DNA from: Protaetiibacter intestinalis
GTDB lineage: Bacteria > Actinomycetota > Actinomycetes > Actinomycetales > Microbacteriaceae
Assembly (NCBI RefSeq): GCF_003627075.1
Contig: NZ_CP032630.1
Span: 2,108,001-2,172,000 of the forward strand
Direction: 5' to 3'
DNA: 64,000 nt
The notes under the pieces were generated by a model. That model saw only the letters and a list, made by a program, of their open reading frames with translations. It did not search any database and was not told the DNA's origin. Both the position numbers and the translations under genes were made by a program. Below, in pieces: positions 24,054 through 33,000 of the stretch (positions are counted from its first letter, which is position 1; each line of letters starts with the position of its first letter).

Positions 24054-24770
24054 TTGCCGTCGGGCGCCGCGGCGCCGGATGGTGAGGTCGACACCGCCGA
24101 GTTGAACTCGGTGCTGCAGCTCGAGATCCGCTCCGAGCTGCTCACGCTCGCGCTCACGCACCGCTCGTACGCGTACGAGAACGGCGGCATCGCGCACAAC
24201 GAGCGCCTCGAGTTCCTGGGCGACTCGATCCTGGGGCAGGCCGTCACGGTCATGCTCTACCTCGAGAACCCGGACGTCGACGAGGGCGAGCTCGCGAAGC
24301 GCCGCGCCAGCCTCGTGAGCTCGGCGGCGCTCGCCGAGATCGCCGGCCACATCGGGCTCGGCCGCTACCTGCTGCTCGGTCGCGGCGAGGAGCTCACCGG
24401 AGGCCGCGAGAAGTCGTCGATCCTCGCGGATGCCGTCGAGGCGATCATCGGCGCGGCCTTCCTGTCGGTCGGCCCCGAGGCGGCGACGGCGCTCGTCATG
24501 CGCCTCATCGCCCCGCTGCTCGCCGACCCCGACCGCTTCGGCGCCGCGATGGACCCGAAGACGAGCCTGCAGGAGCTGTCGACCCGGCTCGGCAAGGGGC
24601 TGCCGCAGTACCGCATCACCGACTCCGGCCCCGACCACTCGAAGCGCTTCCACGCCGAGGTCGCGTTCGGCGGCGACCCGATCGCCTCGGGAGACGGCAC
24701 GAGCAAGAAGCAGGCCGAGATGGCCGCGGCGCTCGCCGCCTGGTCGATCCTGCAGCGTCCCGGCCGCTGA
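24054..24770 (+). CDS. rnc: Ribonuclease III
   Basis: A 238-residue endonuclease for double-stranded RNA, used in rRNA maturation. The catalytic signature 'ERLEFLGDSILGQAV' lies near residues 50-64 and 'DAVEAIIGAAFL' near 125-136. A C-terminal dsRNA-binding domain (about 160-235) ends in 'TSKKQAEMAAALAAWSIL'. The longest frame begins at a TTG four bases after rpmF. In-frame TTG and GTG codons at about codons 17 and 20 are alternatives, so the N-terminus is uncertain by up to 20 residues. Confidence 0.94.
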   Translation: MPSGAAAPDGEVDTAELNSVLQLEIRSELLTLALTHRSYAYENGGIAHNERLEFLGDSILGQAVTVMLYLENPDVDEGELAKRRASLVSSAALAEIAGHIGLGRYLLLGRGEELTGGREKSSILADAVEAIIGAAFLSVGPEAATALVMRLIAPLLADPDRFGAAMDPKTSLQELSTRLGKGLPQYRITDSGPDHSKRFHAEVAFGGDPIASGDGTSKKQAEMAAALAAWSILQRPGR

Positions 24771-24777
24771 TCCCACG

Positions 24778-25659
24778 ATGCCCGAACTCCCCGAGGTCGA
24801 GGTCGTCCGCGCCGGCCTCATCCCCGCGGTGACCGGCGCCACCATCACCCGCATCCGCGTGCTCGACGAGCGTTCGCTGCGTCGGCATCCGGGCCCCGCC
24901 GAGGACTTCGCCCACCGCCTCACCGGCGCGACCCTCGCCCACCCGTCCCGCCGGGGCAAGTACCTCTGGATGCCGATCCGGGAGTCCGAGGAGGCCCTCG
25001 TCGTCCATCTGGGGATGAGCGGACAGGTGCTGCTGCGGGATCCGGATGCCGAGGTCGCGAAGCTCACGCGCATCGTGCTCGACGTCGAGCAGCCGGGGTA
25101 CGGGCCGGTGCGGATCGACTTCGTCGACCAGCGCATCTTCGGCTCGATGGCGATCGACCGCCTGGTGCCGGCTGCGGACGTGCCCGGCGAGCGGCTGCCG
25201 GCATCTGTCGCCCACATCGCGCGCGATCCGCTCGACGAGCACTTCGACGACCGCGCGTTCCTCGACCGGCTCGCCCGCCGTGACACGACCGTCAAGCGCG
25301 CCCTGCTCGACCAGAGTCTCGTCTCGGGCATCGGCAACATCTACGCCGACGAGGCGCTGTGGGCCGCGCGTGTGCACTACGACCAGCCCACGCGATCCCT
25401 CAGCCGTCCGCGCGCCCGCGCCCTGCTCGCGGAGGTGCGCACCGTGCTCGGCAGGGCGCTCGCCGAGGGCGGCACGAGCTTCGACGCCCAGTACGTCAAC
25501 GTCAACGGCGCCTCCGGCTACTTCTCGCACTCGCTCAACGCCTACGGGCAGCAGGGCGTGCCGTGCCCACGCTGCGGCACCCCGATCGTGCGCGAGGTGT
25601 TCATGAACCGCGGGTCGCACCTCTGCCCGCGCTGCCAACGCATCAGGATCGCGAGGTGA
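24778..25659 (+). CDS. mutM: Formamidopyrimidine-DNA glycosylase
   Basis: A 293-residue base-excision repair enzyme removing oxidised purines such as 8-oxoguanine. The mature N-terminus [14 protein letters not shown] gives catalytic Pro2 and Glu3. '[16 protein letters not shown]' and the zinc finger with four cysteines ('CPRCGTPI' and 'HLCPRCQR') at the C-terminus are complete. The ATG lies seven bases after rnc, and the stop overlaps the next GTG start. Usually smc follows directly; here four unrelated genes intervene. Confidence 0.96.
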   Translation: MPELPEVEVVRAGLIPAVTGATITRIRVLDERSLRRHPGPAEDFAHRLTGATLAHPSRRGKYLWMPIRESEEALVVHLGMSGQVLLRDPDAEVAKLTRIVLDVEQPGYGPVRIDFVDQRIFGSMAIDRLVPAADVPGERLPASVAHIARDPLDEHFDDRAFLDRLARRDTTVKRALLDQSLVSGIGNIYADEALWAARVHYDQPTRSLSRPRARALLAEVRTVLGRALAEGGTSFDAQYVNVNGASGYFSHSLNAYGQQGVPCPRCGTPIVREVFMNRGSHLCPRCQRIRIAR

Positions 25660-27296
25660 GCACCCGTCGCGCCTTCCTGGAGCGCGCGCTCGACGCGGTC
25701 GTCAGCGGCGGGCCGGCCCCGGAACCGGATGCCGCCGAGCCGTGGCAGCTGGCCGTCGCCGCGTTCGTGGCGAACGACCGGCTCGACCACACCGCCTCGA
25801 CCGCGCTGTCGGTGCGCGCACTCGAGGCGCTGACCGAGGTCTCCGAACCACTCGACCGGGCCGCGGCGTACGCGGCCCGCGGTTTCGCCGCCACGACCGA
25901 GCTGCTCGCGGGGGAGTGGACCGACGCCGCGCCGGGGCTCACGCCGACCGGCGACCCGATCGCCGATGCCGCGCCGATGCTCGACGGGCTGGGTGAGGGC
26001 GACGAGGCCGCCTTCGTGCGCTACCTGCTCGCCGAGGCCGCCCTCAGCTGCGCGCGCGTGGGTGTCGCTGCGACCCTGCCGCTGCCCGACCCCGCCGTCT
26101 TCCTCGTGCGGGAGGGACGCCCGCATCCCTTCGCCGCGATCCTCACGGTGCTGGCCGTGCGGGCGGCCGCGTTCCACGGTGACTTCGCGACCGCGCACGC
26201 GGCGATGGCCGGGGCGACGAGCGAGGTGCCTCTCTTCGCCCTGCTGCTCGACGCCACCCGCTCGCTCGTGCTCGGCAACGTGGCCGACCCCGCCCAGACC
26301 CGCGCGCTCGTGCAGCGGGTGGAGCGCGAGGCGCCGCTGCCCGACGACCGCGTCGCAGCGGGATGCTGCCTGCTCGCGAGCTACGGACTCATCGCGCTCG
26401 GCGACGTGCGCGGCTCGGCCGCCCTGCTGCTGCGCGCGGGCGGCGATGCGGGACTCGAGCGCCTCATGATCACCGACCGCGCGATCGGCCTCGAACTGCT
26501 CGTGAACGCGGCCCTGCAGGAGGACGACCCGGATGCCGCCGAGGCGTGGGCTGCGCGGGCGGAGGAGCTCGCCGCGAGCCCCATCGCCGACGCGACCGTC
26601 GCGCGGGTGCGCAGCCGCGTCCTGCTCGCCCGCGGCGATGCGGATGCGGCGCTCGCCGAGGCGGAACGCGCCGCAGAGCGGGCGCGCGCGGAGGGTCGCT
26701 GGATCGAGGCGAGTGAGGCCGACATCCTCGCCGCGCGGGCCGCGATCGCCGCGCGGGCGAGCGGTGCCGCCGAGCGCCGTCTGCAGGCGCTGGCGGCCGA
26801 GGCGATCCGGATCGGGCACCACGCGGCGGTGCGGGCCGCGAACCAGACGCTGCGACCGACCGGCCGGCGGCTGCGTCCCGTGGCCGGTACCGAGTGGGCG
26901 GGGCTCTCGGAGCGCGAGCGGCAGGTGGCGGAGCTGCTGCTCGAGGGGCTCACCAACGCCGAGATCGCCGCCGAGCTCTACGTCTCACCGCACACCGTGC
27001 GGGTGCACGTGTCGCGCGTGCTCGCCGCGTTCGGGGCGCCGTCGCGGTTCGCGCTCGCGGCGCGCGCTCCGCTCGAGCCGCCGACACTCGACGCCGCGGG
27101 CGTGCTCACGGCGCGGCAGCGCGCGGTCGTCGCCGAGCTCGCGACCGGGGCGGGCAACGCCGAGATCGCCGCGCGCCTGGGGATCAGCGCGAAGACCGTC
27201 GAGAAGCACCTGCACGAGGCGATGCGGAGGCTCGGCGTGACGACGCGCGTCGGCGTGCTGCGCGTCGCGTCCGCCCGCGCCACAGGCGCCGAATAA
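25656..27296 (+). CDS. LuxR-type regulator with two tandem HTH domains
   Basis: A 546-residue protein with a long alanine-rich helical N-terminal region (about 1-410), probably TPR-like. Two consecutive LuxR-type helix-turn-helix domains follow: one from residue 417 ('[20 protein letters not shown]') and one from 484 ('[20 protein letters not shown]'). Most family members have a single C-terminal HTH. There is no Walker A ATPase, so it is not a complete LAL/MalT protein. The GTG overlaps the mutM stop (GTGA), so it is translated with a DNA-repair gene. Its targets are unknown. Confidence 0.85.
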   Translation: MSTRRAFLERALDAVVSGGPAPEPDAAEPWQLAVAAFVANDRLDHTASTALSVRALEALTEVSEPLDRAAAYAARGFAATTELLAGEWTDAAPGLTPTGDPIADAAPMLDGLGEGDEAAFVRYLLAEAALSCARVGVAATLPLPDPAVFLVREGRPHPFAAILTVLAVRAAAFHGDFATAHAAMAGATSEVPLFALLLDATRSLVLGNVADPAQTRALVQRVEREAPLPDDRVAAGCCLLASYGLIALGDVRGSAALLLRAGGDAGLERLMITDRAIGLELLVNAALQEDDPDAAEAWAARAEELAASPIADATVARVRSRVLLARGDADAALAEAERAAERARAEGRWIEASEADILAARAAIAARASGAAERRLQALAAEAIRIGHHAAVRAANQTLRPTGRRLRPVAGTEWAGLSERERQVAELLLEGLTNAEIAAELYVSPHTVRVHVSRVLAAFGAPSRFALAARAPLEPPTLDAAGVLTARQRAVVAELATGAGNAEIAARLGISAKTVEKHLHEAMRRLGVTTRVGVLRVASARATGAE

Positions 27297-27332
27297 GCCG
27301 GAACCCGACTTACCCGCCGCCGCCCCGCGCCG

Positions 27333-27338
27333 CAGGAT
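27333..27338 (+). promoter_or_regulatory. Candidate leaderless -10 (CAGGAT) for the lipoprotein gene
   Basis: CAGGAT, six bases, then the ATG at 27345. The same hexamer and spacing recur before 35845 (minus strand) and 38968. Confidence 0.45.
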
Positions 27339-27344
27339 GAGGCC

Positions 27345-27884
27345 ATGCCCGTCTCGTCCCGTCACGCCCTCCGCACCGCGGCCCTGCTCGCCGCGCTGGG
27401 TCTCGCCCTCTCCGGATGCGCCACCACGACATCCGGCGACACGGGCGGCAGCGGCGACGGCGGCGGGTCGGGCGGCGACGCCGCGGGCGGGCTGAACTGC
27501 GACGGGGCGACGACCGCCGGCTGGGAGCTCATGGTCGACCCGCGCGTCACCGTGGACCCCGCGGCGGATGTCGTGCCGCTCACGAAAGAGGGCGAGAGCC
27601 TCACCTTCACCGACGGCGGCGGCGGCGAGTACACCACCTACAGCTACTCGCTCGGCTACCTCGACGAGGACGGCACGGTCTTCCCGAACGACTCGGGGAT
27701 CCTCTTCCCCGAGGGCGACGACATCCACGTGCTCGCCGTGCACGGCCCGTTCGCACCCTCGGGCGTCGACGGTGGGCCCTACGCGGGCATCCTGCAGTTC
27801 GAGGCGACCGAGGCGGATGCGGAGAACAAGATCGTCACGACGACCCTCGCCCGGGTCTGCGTGCTGCTCGCGATCGAGGACTGA
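27345..27884 (+). CDS. Secreted lipoprotein of unknown function
   Basis: A 179-residue lipoprotein with signal peptide and lipobox LSGC (Cys25). A low-complexity Gly/Ser/Asp linker (about 28-48) and a compact domain rich in Gly, Thr and aromatic residues follow. No known family was recognised. It lies between the LuxR-type gene and the Bax-inhibitor-like gene. A short hairpin (CTGGGCG/CGCCCAG, 27906-27921) follows and may end its transcript. Confidence 0.75.
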   Translation: MPVSSRHALRTAALLAALGLALSGCATTTSGDTGGSGDGGGSGGDAAGGLNCDGATTAGWELMVDPRVTVDPAADVVPLTKEGESLTFTDGGGGEYTTYSYSLGYLDEDGTVFPNDSGILFPEGDDIHVLAVHGPFAPSGVDGGPYAGILQFEATEADAENKIVTTTLARVCVLLAIED

Positions 27885-27942
27885 TCGCCCGATGCCATGA
27901 TCGCCCTGGGCGGACGCCCAGCCGTCGGTGGGCGCGCGCCTG

Positions 27943-27948
27943 TACCCT
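27943..27948 (+). promoter_or_regulatory. Candidate -10 TACCCT for the Bax-inhibitor-like gene
   Basis: TACCCT lies 32 bases before the ATG at 27981, leaving room for a leader with the ribosome site TAAGGAA. This is one of the few leadered promoters here. Confidence 0.4.
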
Positions 27949-27980
27949 GGGGGACAGGACCTCTGACGTAAGGAAACGCC

Positions 27981-28784
27981 ATGGCCAACCCCGCCTTCAC
28001 GAACAACCCCGCGTTCAACGGCAAGGGGGTGCCCGCGATCCCGACTCCGTCGGCCGACCAGCTGCAGCAGCAGTTCGACCTGCCCTCGGCGCCCGACCCG
28101 GCGGCCGGCGCCCCGATGACCGTCGACGGCACGGTGCGCACCAGCCTCGGCACCTTCGGCGTGCTGCTGGTCGGCGCCGCGATCGGCTGGATCACCGTCT
28201 CGCTGGTGCCGCTGCTGTGGATCGGGGCCGCGATCGTCGGCTTCGTGCTCGCGCTCGTCAACATCTTCAAGAAGGAGCCCTCGCCCGCGCTCATCCTGAG
28301 CTACGCCGGTGTGCAGGGGGTGTTCCTCGGCGGCATCTCGGCGTTCTACGAGTCGATGTGGCCCGGCATCGTCAGCCAGGCCGTGCTCGCGACGTTCGTC
28401 GTGGTCGGCGTCACCCTCGCCCTGTTCGCGAGCGGCAAGGTGCGTGCCTCGGCGCGCGCGACGAAGGTGTTCCTCATCGCGATGGTCGGCTACCTGGCCT
28501 TCTCGCTCGTCAACGTCGGTCTCATGGTCTTCGGCGTGACGACCGACCCGTGGGGTCTGCGCACGGGGGTCGAGATCTTCGGCATCCCGCTCGGTGTCAT
28601 CCTGGGTGTGTTCGCGGTGCTGCTCGGCGCCTATTCGCTCGTGCTCGACTTCGACTTCATCCAGAAGGGCACGCAGAACCGCATCCCGAGGAAGTACCAG
28701 TGGACCGGCGCCTTCGGCATCATGGTCACGATCATCTGGCTCTACCTCGAGATCCTGCGCCTCATCGCGATCCTGCGCCGCTGA
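27981..28784 (+). CDS. Bax inhibitor-1/YccA-family membrane protein
   Basis: A 267-residue protein with a Pro/Ala-rich cytoplasmic N-terminus (about 1-50) and seven predicted membrane helices. It contains 'GVQGVFLGGISAFYESMWPGIVSQAVLATF' and the late 'GAYSLVLDFDFIQKG' with the acidic residues typical of the BI-1 (TMBIM) fold. Members may act as calcium leak channels or protease regulators; the role in actinobacteria is unknown. The ribosome site TAAGGAA lies close upstream of the ATG. It stands alone, with the convergent GNAT gene 18 bases downstream. Confidence 0.9.
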   Translation: MANPAFTNNPAFNGKGVPAIPTPSADQLQQQFDLPSAPDPAAGAPMTVDGTVRTSLGTFGVLLVGAAIGWITVSLVPLLWIGAAIVGFVLALVNIFKKEPSPALILSYAGVQGVFLGGISAFYESMWPGIVSQAVLATFVVVGVTLALFASGKVRASARATKVFLIAMVGYLAFSLVNVGLMVFGVTTDPWGLRTGVEIFGIPLGVILGVFAVLLGAYSLVLDFDFIQKGTQNRIPRKYQWTGAFGIMVTIIWLYLEILRLIAILRR

Positions 28785-28802
28785 CGTCGCGGGCGCCTCG
28801 GC

Positions 28803-29876
28803 TCACAGGTCGAGGCGCCACGCCCCCTCGTAGCCCATCGGCGTGAAGCCGAGCTGCTCGTTGACGGCGAGCATGTGCCGGTTCTCGTCGGCGTTCCAGG
28901 TGAGCACCGAGGGGCGCCCCGGGTGCCGCGACTGCAGCGCGGCGAGGTTCTCGAGCTTGAGCAGCATCCCGAGCGCATGACCGCGGTGCTCGCGCAGCAC
29001 GAGCGTGTCGAACTGGTCGACCGGACGGATGCGGTCGGCGGGCAGCCCGAGCTGGGTGAAGCCGACGAGGCGGCCGGTGCCGAGGTGCTCGACGGCGCTC
29101 GTGAGCAGTTCGGCGCCGTCGGCCGTCGTGCGCGTCTCGTGCTCGGCGACGCGTTCGGCGGTCCAGACGTCTTCGGGTTCGTCGAGGGCGCCCTGCGGGG
29201 CGTCGGTGCTCATCCGGGTGAGCAGCACCGCCATGTCGTCGCGGAACCGCTCGGGCGTGACGCCCTCCCAGCGGTGCACGCAGTAGCCCTCGCCCGTGCG
29301 GTCGCGGGCGGCGTGCAACCACACGGCGAGTTCGCCGGCGTCGAGCGGCAGCGGCAGGCGGCTCGCGCGCACGACCTGCTCGAGGCGATAGCCGCGCCCC
29401 CGCAGGAAGCGCACCTCGGGGTTGTCCGCGGGGAGCGAGCCGGATCCGGTGGGCGAGGGCAGGCGCGGCCCCGGCCCCTCGGGCGACACGATGTAGACGA
29501 TCGCGTGCGTGCGGCCCTCGGCGCGGGCGAGGGCCTCCAGCTGCGCGGCGACCGCGGTGCCGACGCCGCGACGGCGGTGCGCCGGGTGCACCCGCACGTC
29601 GAGCCAGCACACGGGGGAGTCGGGATCGGCGAGGGTCTCGTAGAGGCCGCGCGCCACGACCCGCCCGTCCTCGCGTGCGACGAACAGCCGGTGCGGCTCG
29701 AAGGGGTTCGTGAAGTAGCCGAGCAGTCGTTCCGGGGTCACCCGCACGTCGACGGTGCCGTATCCGGCTTCCTCGACGAGGTTGCGGATGTCGACCGTCG
29801 CCGCGAAGTCCACCGCCGCCGCCGAGCCGTCGATCGCGGCCGGAAGCGGCACCTCCTCGACCCTGAGCCCGCCCAT
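28803..29876 (-). CDS. Tandem GNAT-type N-acetyltransferase
   Basis: A 357-residue protein with two GNAT-like halves. The first carries the acetyl-CoA motif 'DVRVHPAHRRRGVGTAVAAQLEALA' near 92-116. The second has 'TLVLREHRGHALGMLLKLENLAAL' near 288-311 and ends 'VNEQLGFTPMGYEGAWRL'. This double architecture occurs in actinobacterial acetyltransferases related to mycothiol synthase and Eis, but I cannot assign a substrate. It starts at the ATG 29876 with CATGCT at 29883-29888, six bases away on the minus strand. It is divergent from smc across a 76-bp repeat. Confidence 0.85.
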   Translation of the reverse strand: MGGLRVEEVPLPAAIDGSAAAVDFAATVDIRNLVEEAGYGTVDVRVTPERLLGYFTNPFEPHRLFVAREDGRVVARGLYETLADPDSPVCWLDVRVHPAHRRRGVGTAVAAQLEALARAEGRTHAIVYIVSPEGPGPRLPSPTGSGSLPADNPEVRFLRGRGYRLEQVVRASRLPLPLDAGELAVWLHAARDRTGEGYCVHRWEGVTPERFRDDMAVLLTRMSTDAPQGALDEPEDVWTAERVAEHETRTTADGAELLTSAVEHLGTGRLVGFTQLGLPADRIRPVDQFDTLVLREHRGHALGMLLKLENLAALQSRHPGRPSVLTWNADENRHMLAVNEQLGFTPMGYEGAWRLDL

Positions 29877-29896
29877 CCCCCCAGCATGCCGTCTTG

Positions 29897-29972
29897 TGTC
29901 AAACGCTGCAGCGTCCGGCTTCGGGCGGCGGTGATGACTGCCGCGCGGGGCGTGCCGCTGCAGCGTTTCCGC
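29897..29972. repeat. 76-bp palindromic repeat upstream of smc
   Basis: The left arm TGTCAAACGCTGCAGCG (29897-29913) is intact. The right arm begins at 29956 with CGCTGCAGCGTTT, but its last four bases differ. The total length is again 76 bases. It lies between divergent promoters, so it is not acting as a terminator, and it supplies the -35 region of the smc promoter. Confidence 0.85.
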
Positions 29973-29976
29973 ACGC

Positions 29977-29982
29977 TAGCGT
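29977..29982 (+). promoter_or_regulatory. smc: -10 element TAGCGT upstream of smc
   Basis: TAGCGT lies six bases before an ATG at 29989 that opens a 12-codon reading frame, and 35 bases before the smc GTG. By the spacing rule of this genome the transcript would start on that ATG. Confidence 0.6.
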
Positions 29983-29988
29983 AGGACG

Positions 29989-30027
29989 ATGCCGCGACGC
30001 GTGGAGGAGGTGGCCGGGTGCATCTGA
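29989..30027 (+). CDS. Possible leaderless 12-residue upstream ORF overlapping the smc start
   Basis: ATG at 29989, stop TGA at 30025-30027, encoding MPRRVEEVAGCI. It is out of frame with smc and ends inside codon 3 of smc, so ribosomes finishing it would be next to the smc GTG and its GGAGGAGG ribosome site. TAGCGT stands exactly six bases before its ATG, as for real leaderless genes here. It is too short to judge by coding statistics. Confidence 0.4.
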   Translation: MPRRVEEVAGCI

Positions 30028-33000
30028 AGAGCTTGACCCTCAAGGGGTTCAAGTCGTTCGCCCAGCCGACCACCTTCGCCTTCGAGAAGGGCGTCACCTG
30101 CGTCGTCGGCCCCAACGGCTCCGGCAAATCCAACGTCGTCGACGGGCTGGCCTGGGTGATGGGCGAGCAGGGCGCGAAGACGCTCCGCGGCGGCAAGATG
30201 GAGGACGTCATCTTCGCCGGCACGGCCACCCGCGGCCCGCTCGGCCGCGCCGAGGTGCAGCTGACGATCGACAACGCGGACGGCGCGCTGCCGATCGAGT
30301 ACAGCGAGGTCACCATCTCGCGCACCCTGTTCCGCAACGGCGGCAGCGAGTACGCGATCAACGGCGAGCAGTGCCGCCTGCTGGATGTGCAGGAGCTGCT
30401 CTCGGACTCCGGGCTCGGCCGCGAGATGCACGTCATCGTCGGCCAGGGCCAGCTCGACCAGGTGCTGCACGCGACCCCCGAGGACCGCCGTGGCTTCATC
30501 GAGGAGGCGGCCGGCATCCTCAAGCACCGCCGCCGCAAGGAGAAGACGCTCCGCAAGCTCGACGCGATGCAGGCGAACCTGACGCGCCTCTCGGACCTCG
30601 CGGGCGAGATCCGGCGGCAGCTGAAGCCCCTCGGGCAGCAGGCGCAGATCGCCCGCGAGGCCCAGACGATCGCCGCGATCGTGCGCGACGCCCGCGCGCG
30701 CCTGCTCGCCGACGAGGTCGTCGAGCTGCGCCGCGCGATCACGGATGTCACCCGCAGCGAGTCGGAGCGCAAGACCGAGCGCGTGGTGCTGCAGGAGCAG
30801 CTCGACCAGTCGAAGCTGCGCCAGGCTCGCATCGAGCAGTCGATGACGGGGGATGCCGTCGACGAGGCCCGCCGGGTGGCGTTCGGGCTCGAGCAGGTGC
30901 AGGACCACCTGCGTTCGCTCTTCACCCTCGCCAACCAGCGCCTCTCGCTGCTCGGTCAGCAGGCGGAGCTGCCGGGCATGAACTCGACGCTGTCGGAGTC
31001 GGCCGTCGCCGACGCCTTCGCGGAGGCCGAGCGACTGCAGGCGGGCATCGCCGAGGCCGAGGCGGTGCTCGGGCGCGCGACCGCGGCCACCGCGACCGCG
31101 CGCGCGAGTCTCGACTCTCTCGACGAGGAGATCAGCGCCCAGTCGGCGCTCGTGAGCCAGCACGACCTCGAGCAGGGGCGCCTCGCGGGCGCCGTGCGCG
31201 CCGCCGAGGAGCGCCGCGCCGCCACCGTGGCGCAGCTCGAGCGACAGAAGGCCGCCGCATCCGCCGCCGAGGAGCGCCGCGAGGCGGCCCGCACCGAGCT
31301 CGTCGCGCTCGAGGGCGACGACGCGGGTGCCGCGGAGGACACCGAGCTCGCGGGCGCCGTCGAGGCGGCCGAGACCGCCGTCGCGGCCCTGCAGGAGCGC
31401 GTCGACGCCCTGCGGGAGGAGCTGCACGCCGCCGAGCGCGAGCGCGACGCCCTCGCCGCCCGCACGAGCGCCCTCACCCTCGCCACCGATCAGCGCGACG
31501 GCTCCCAGCAGATCATCGGCCTGAGCGGCATCCGCGGTCTCGTCGCCGAGCACATCAAGGTCGCGGCGGGCTACGAGGCGGCCATCGCCGCGGCGCTCGG
31601 CTCGCTCGCGGATGCCGTGCTCGCCGACAGCTGGGACGCGGGCGTCGCCGCCCTCGACCATGCCCGCGGCGCGGAGGCGGGGCGCGTCGAGATCGTCGTG
31701 GCGGATGCCGCGGCCCCCGCCGACCCCGTGAACCTGCCCGCGGGCGTGCGCGCCGCGGCCTCCCTCGTGACGGGGCCGAACGGCATCCGCGGGGTGCTCG
31801 CCGGCGTCGTCGTGGCCGACGGGCTCGCCGAGGCGCGTGCCGCCTGGCCGGCGCTCGCGAAGACCGGCGGCATCACCGTCATCACACGCGAGGGCGAGGT
31901 GCTCGCCGAGCACGTGCTGCGCGGCGGCTCGGCGGGCGGCCGCAGCCGCCTCGAGCTGCTCGCCGAGCGCGACGCCGCGCAGGAGAAGCTCGTGGGCGTG
32001 ACGACCACGATCGAGCGCCGTGCGGGCGAGCTCGCCGAGCACCGCGAGCAGCTGGACCTCGCCCGCATCGACCTCGTGCAGGCCTCCGGCGCGCTCAAGG
32101 AGTTCGAGACCCGCCTCGCGGAGCGCAGCGAGGCGCTCGGGCGCTCACGCGTGCAGTTGGAGGCCTCGGCGGCCGAGAGCGAGCGGCTGGCGGAGGCCGT
32201 GGCGGGCCTCGGCGAGCAGGTCGCGGCGGCGGATGCCGTGGTCGAGCGGGCGGTCGCCGAGCGCGACGCGCACGCCGCCACCCCGCGCCCCATGCTCGAC
32301 GTCTCGGCCCGTGACGGGCTGCTCGCAGAACTGGAGGCGGCCCGCGCGGCCGAGGTGGGTGCCCGCGTCGAGCTGGAGACGGCGCGCGAGCGGGTGCGCG
32401 CCCAGCGTGAGCAGGCCGAGCAGCTGAAGCGTCGGCTGGAGGCCGAGCGGCACGCGGCGGAGGAGGCGGCGCGGCTCGCCGTGATCCGCCGCCACCAGAT
32501 CGACGCGGCCGAGGGCGTGATCGAGGCGCTGCCCGCGGTGCTCGACACCGCCGACCGCTCCGTCACCGAGGCGCGTGTGGCGCTCGCCGCGGCCGAGGCC
32601 GAGCGCGCCAAGCAGAACGAGGAGCTCTCCGAGCTGCGGCGCGCCGAGGCGCAGCTGCGCGAGCGGCTGACCGCCCTCAACGAGAACGTGCACGGCCTGG
32701 AGATGCAGGCCTACGAGAAGAAGCTGCACCTCTCGAGCCTCATCGAGCGCGCCGCCGACGAGCTGGGCCTCGTCGAGGAGGTGCTCGTGGCCGAGTACGG
32801 CCCCGAGGTGCCCGTCCCCGTCGACGCACCCCCCGCATCCGCTGTTTCCGCAACTCAGGAGAACCAGACGGATGCGGCATCCGATGCGCCGGAAGACGTC
32901 GATGTTCCTGAGTTGCGGACCGAGCCGTTCGACCGGGCGAAGCAGAAGGCCCGCCTCGACAAGGCGGAGCGGCAGTTCGCGCAGCTCGGACGCGTCAACC

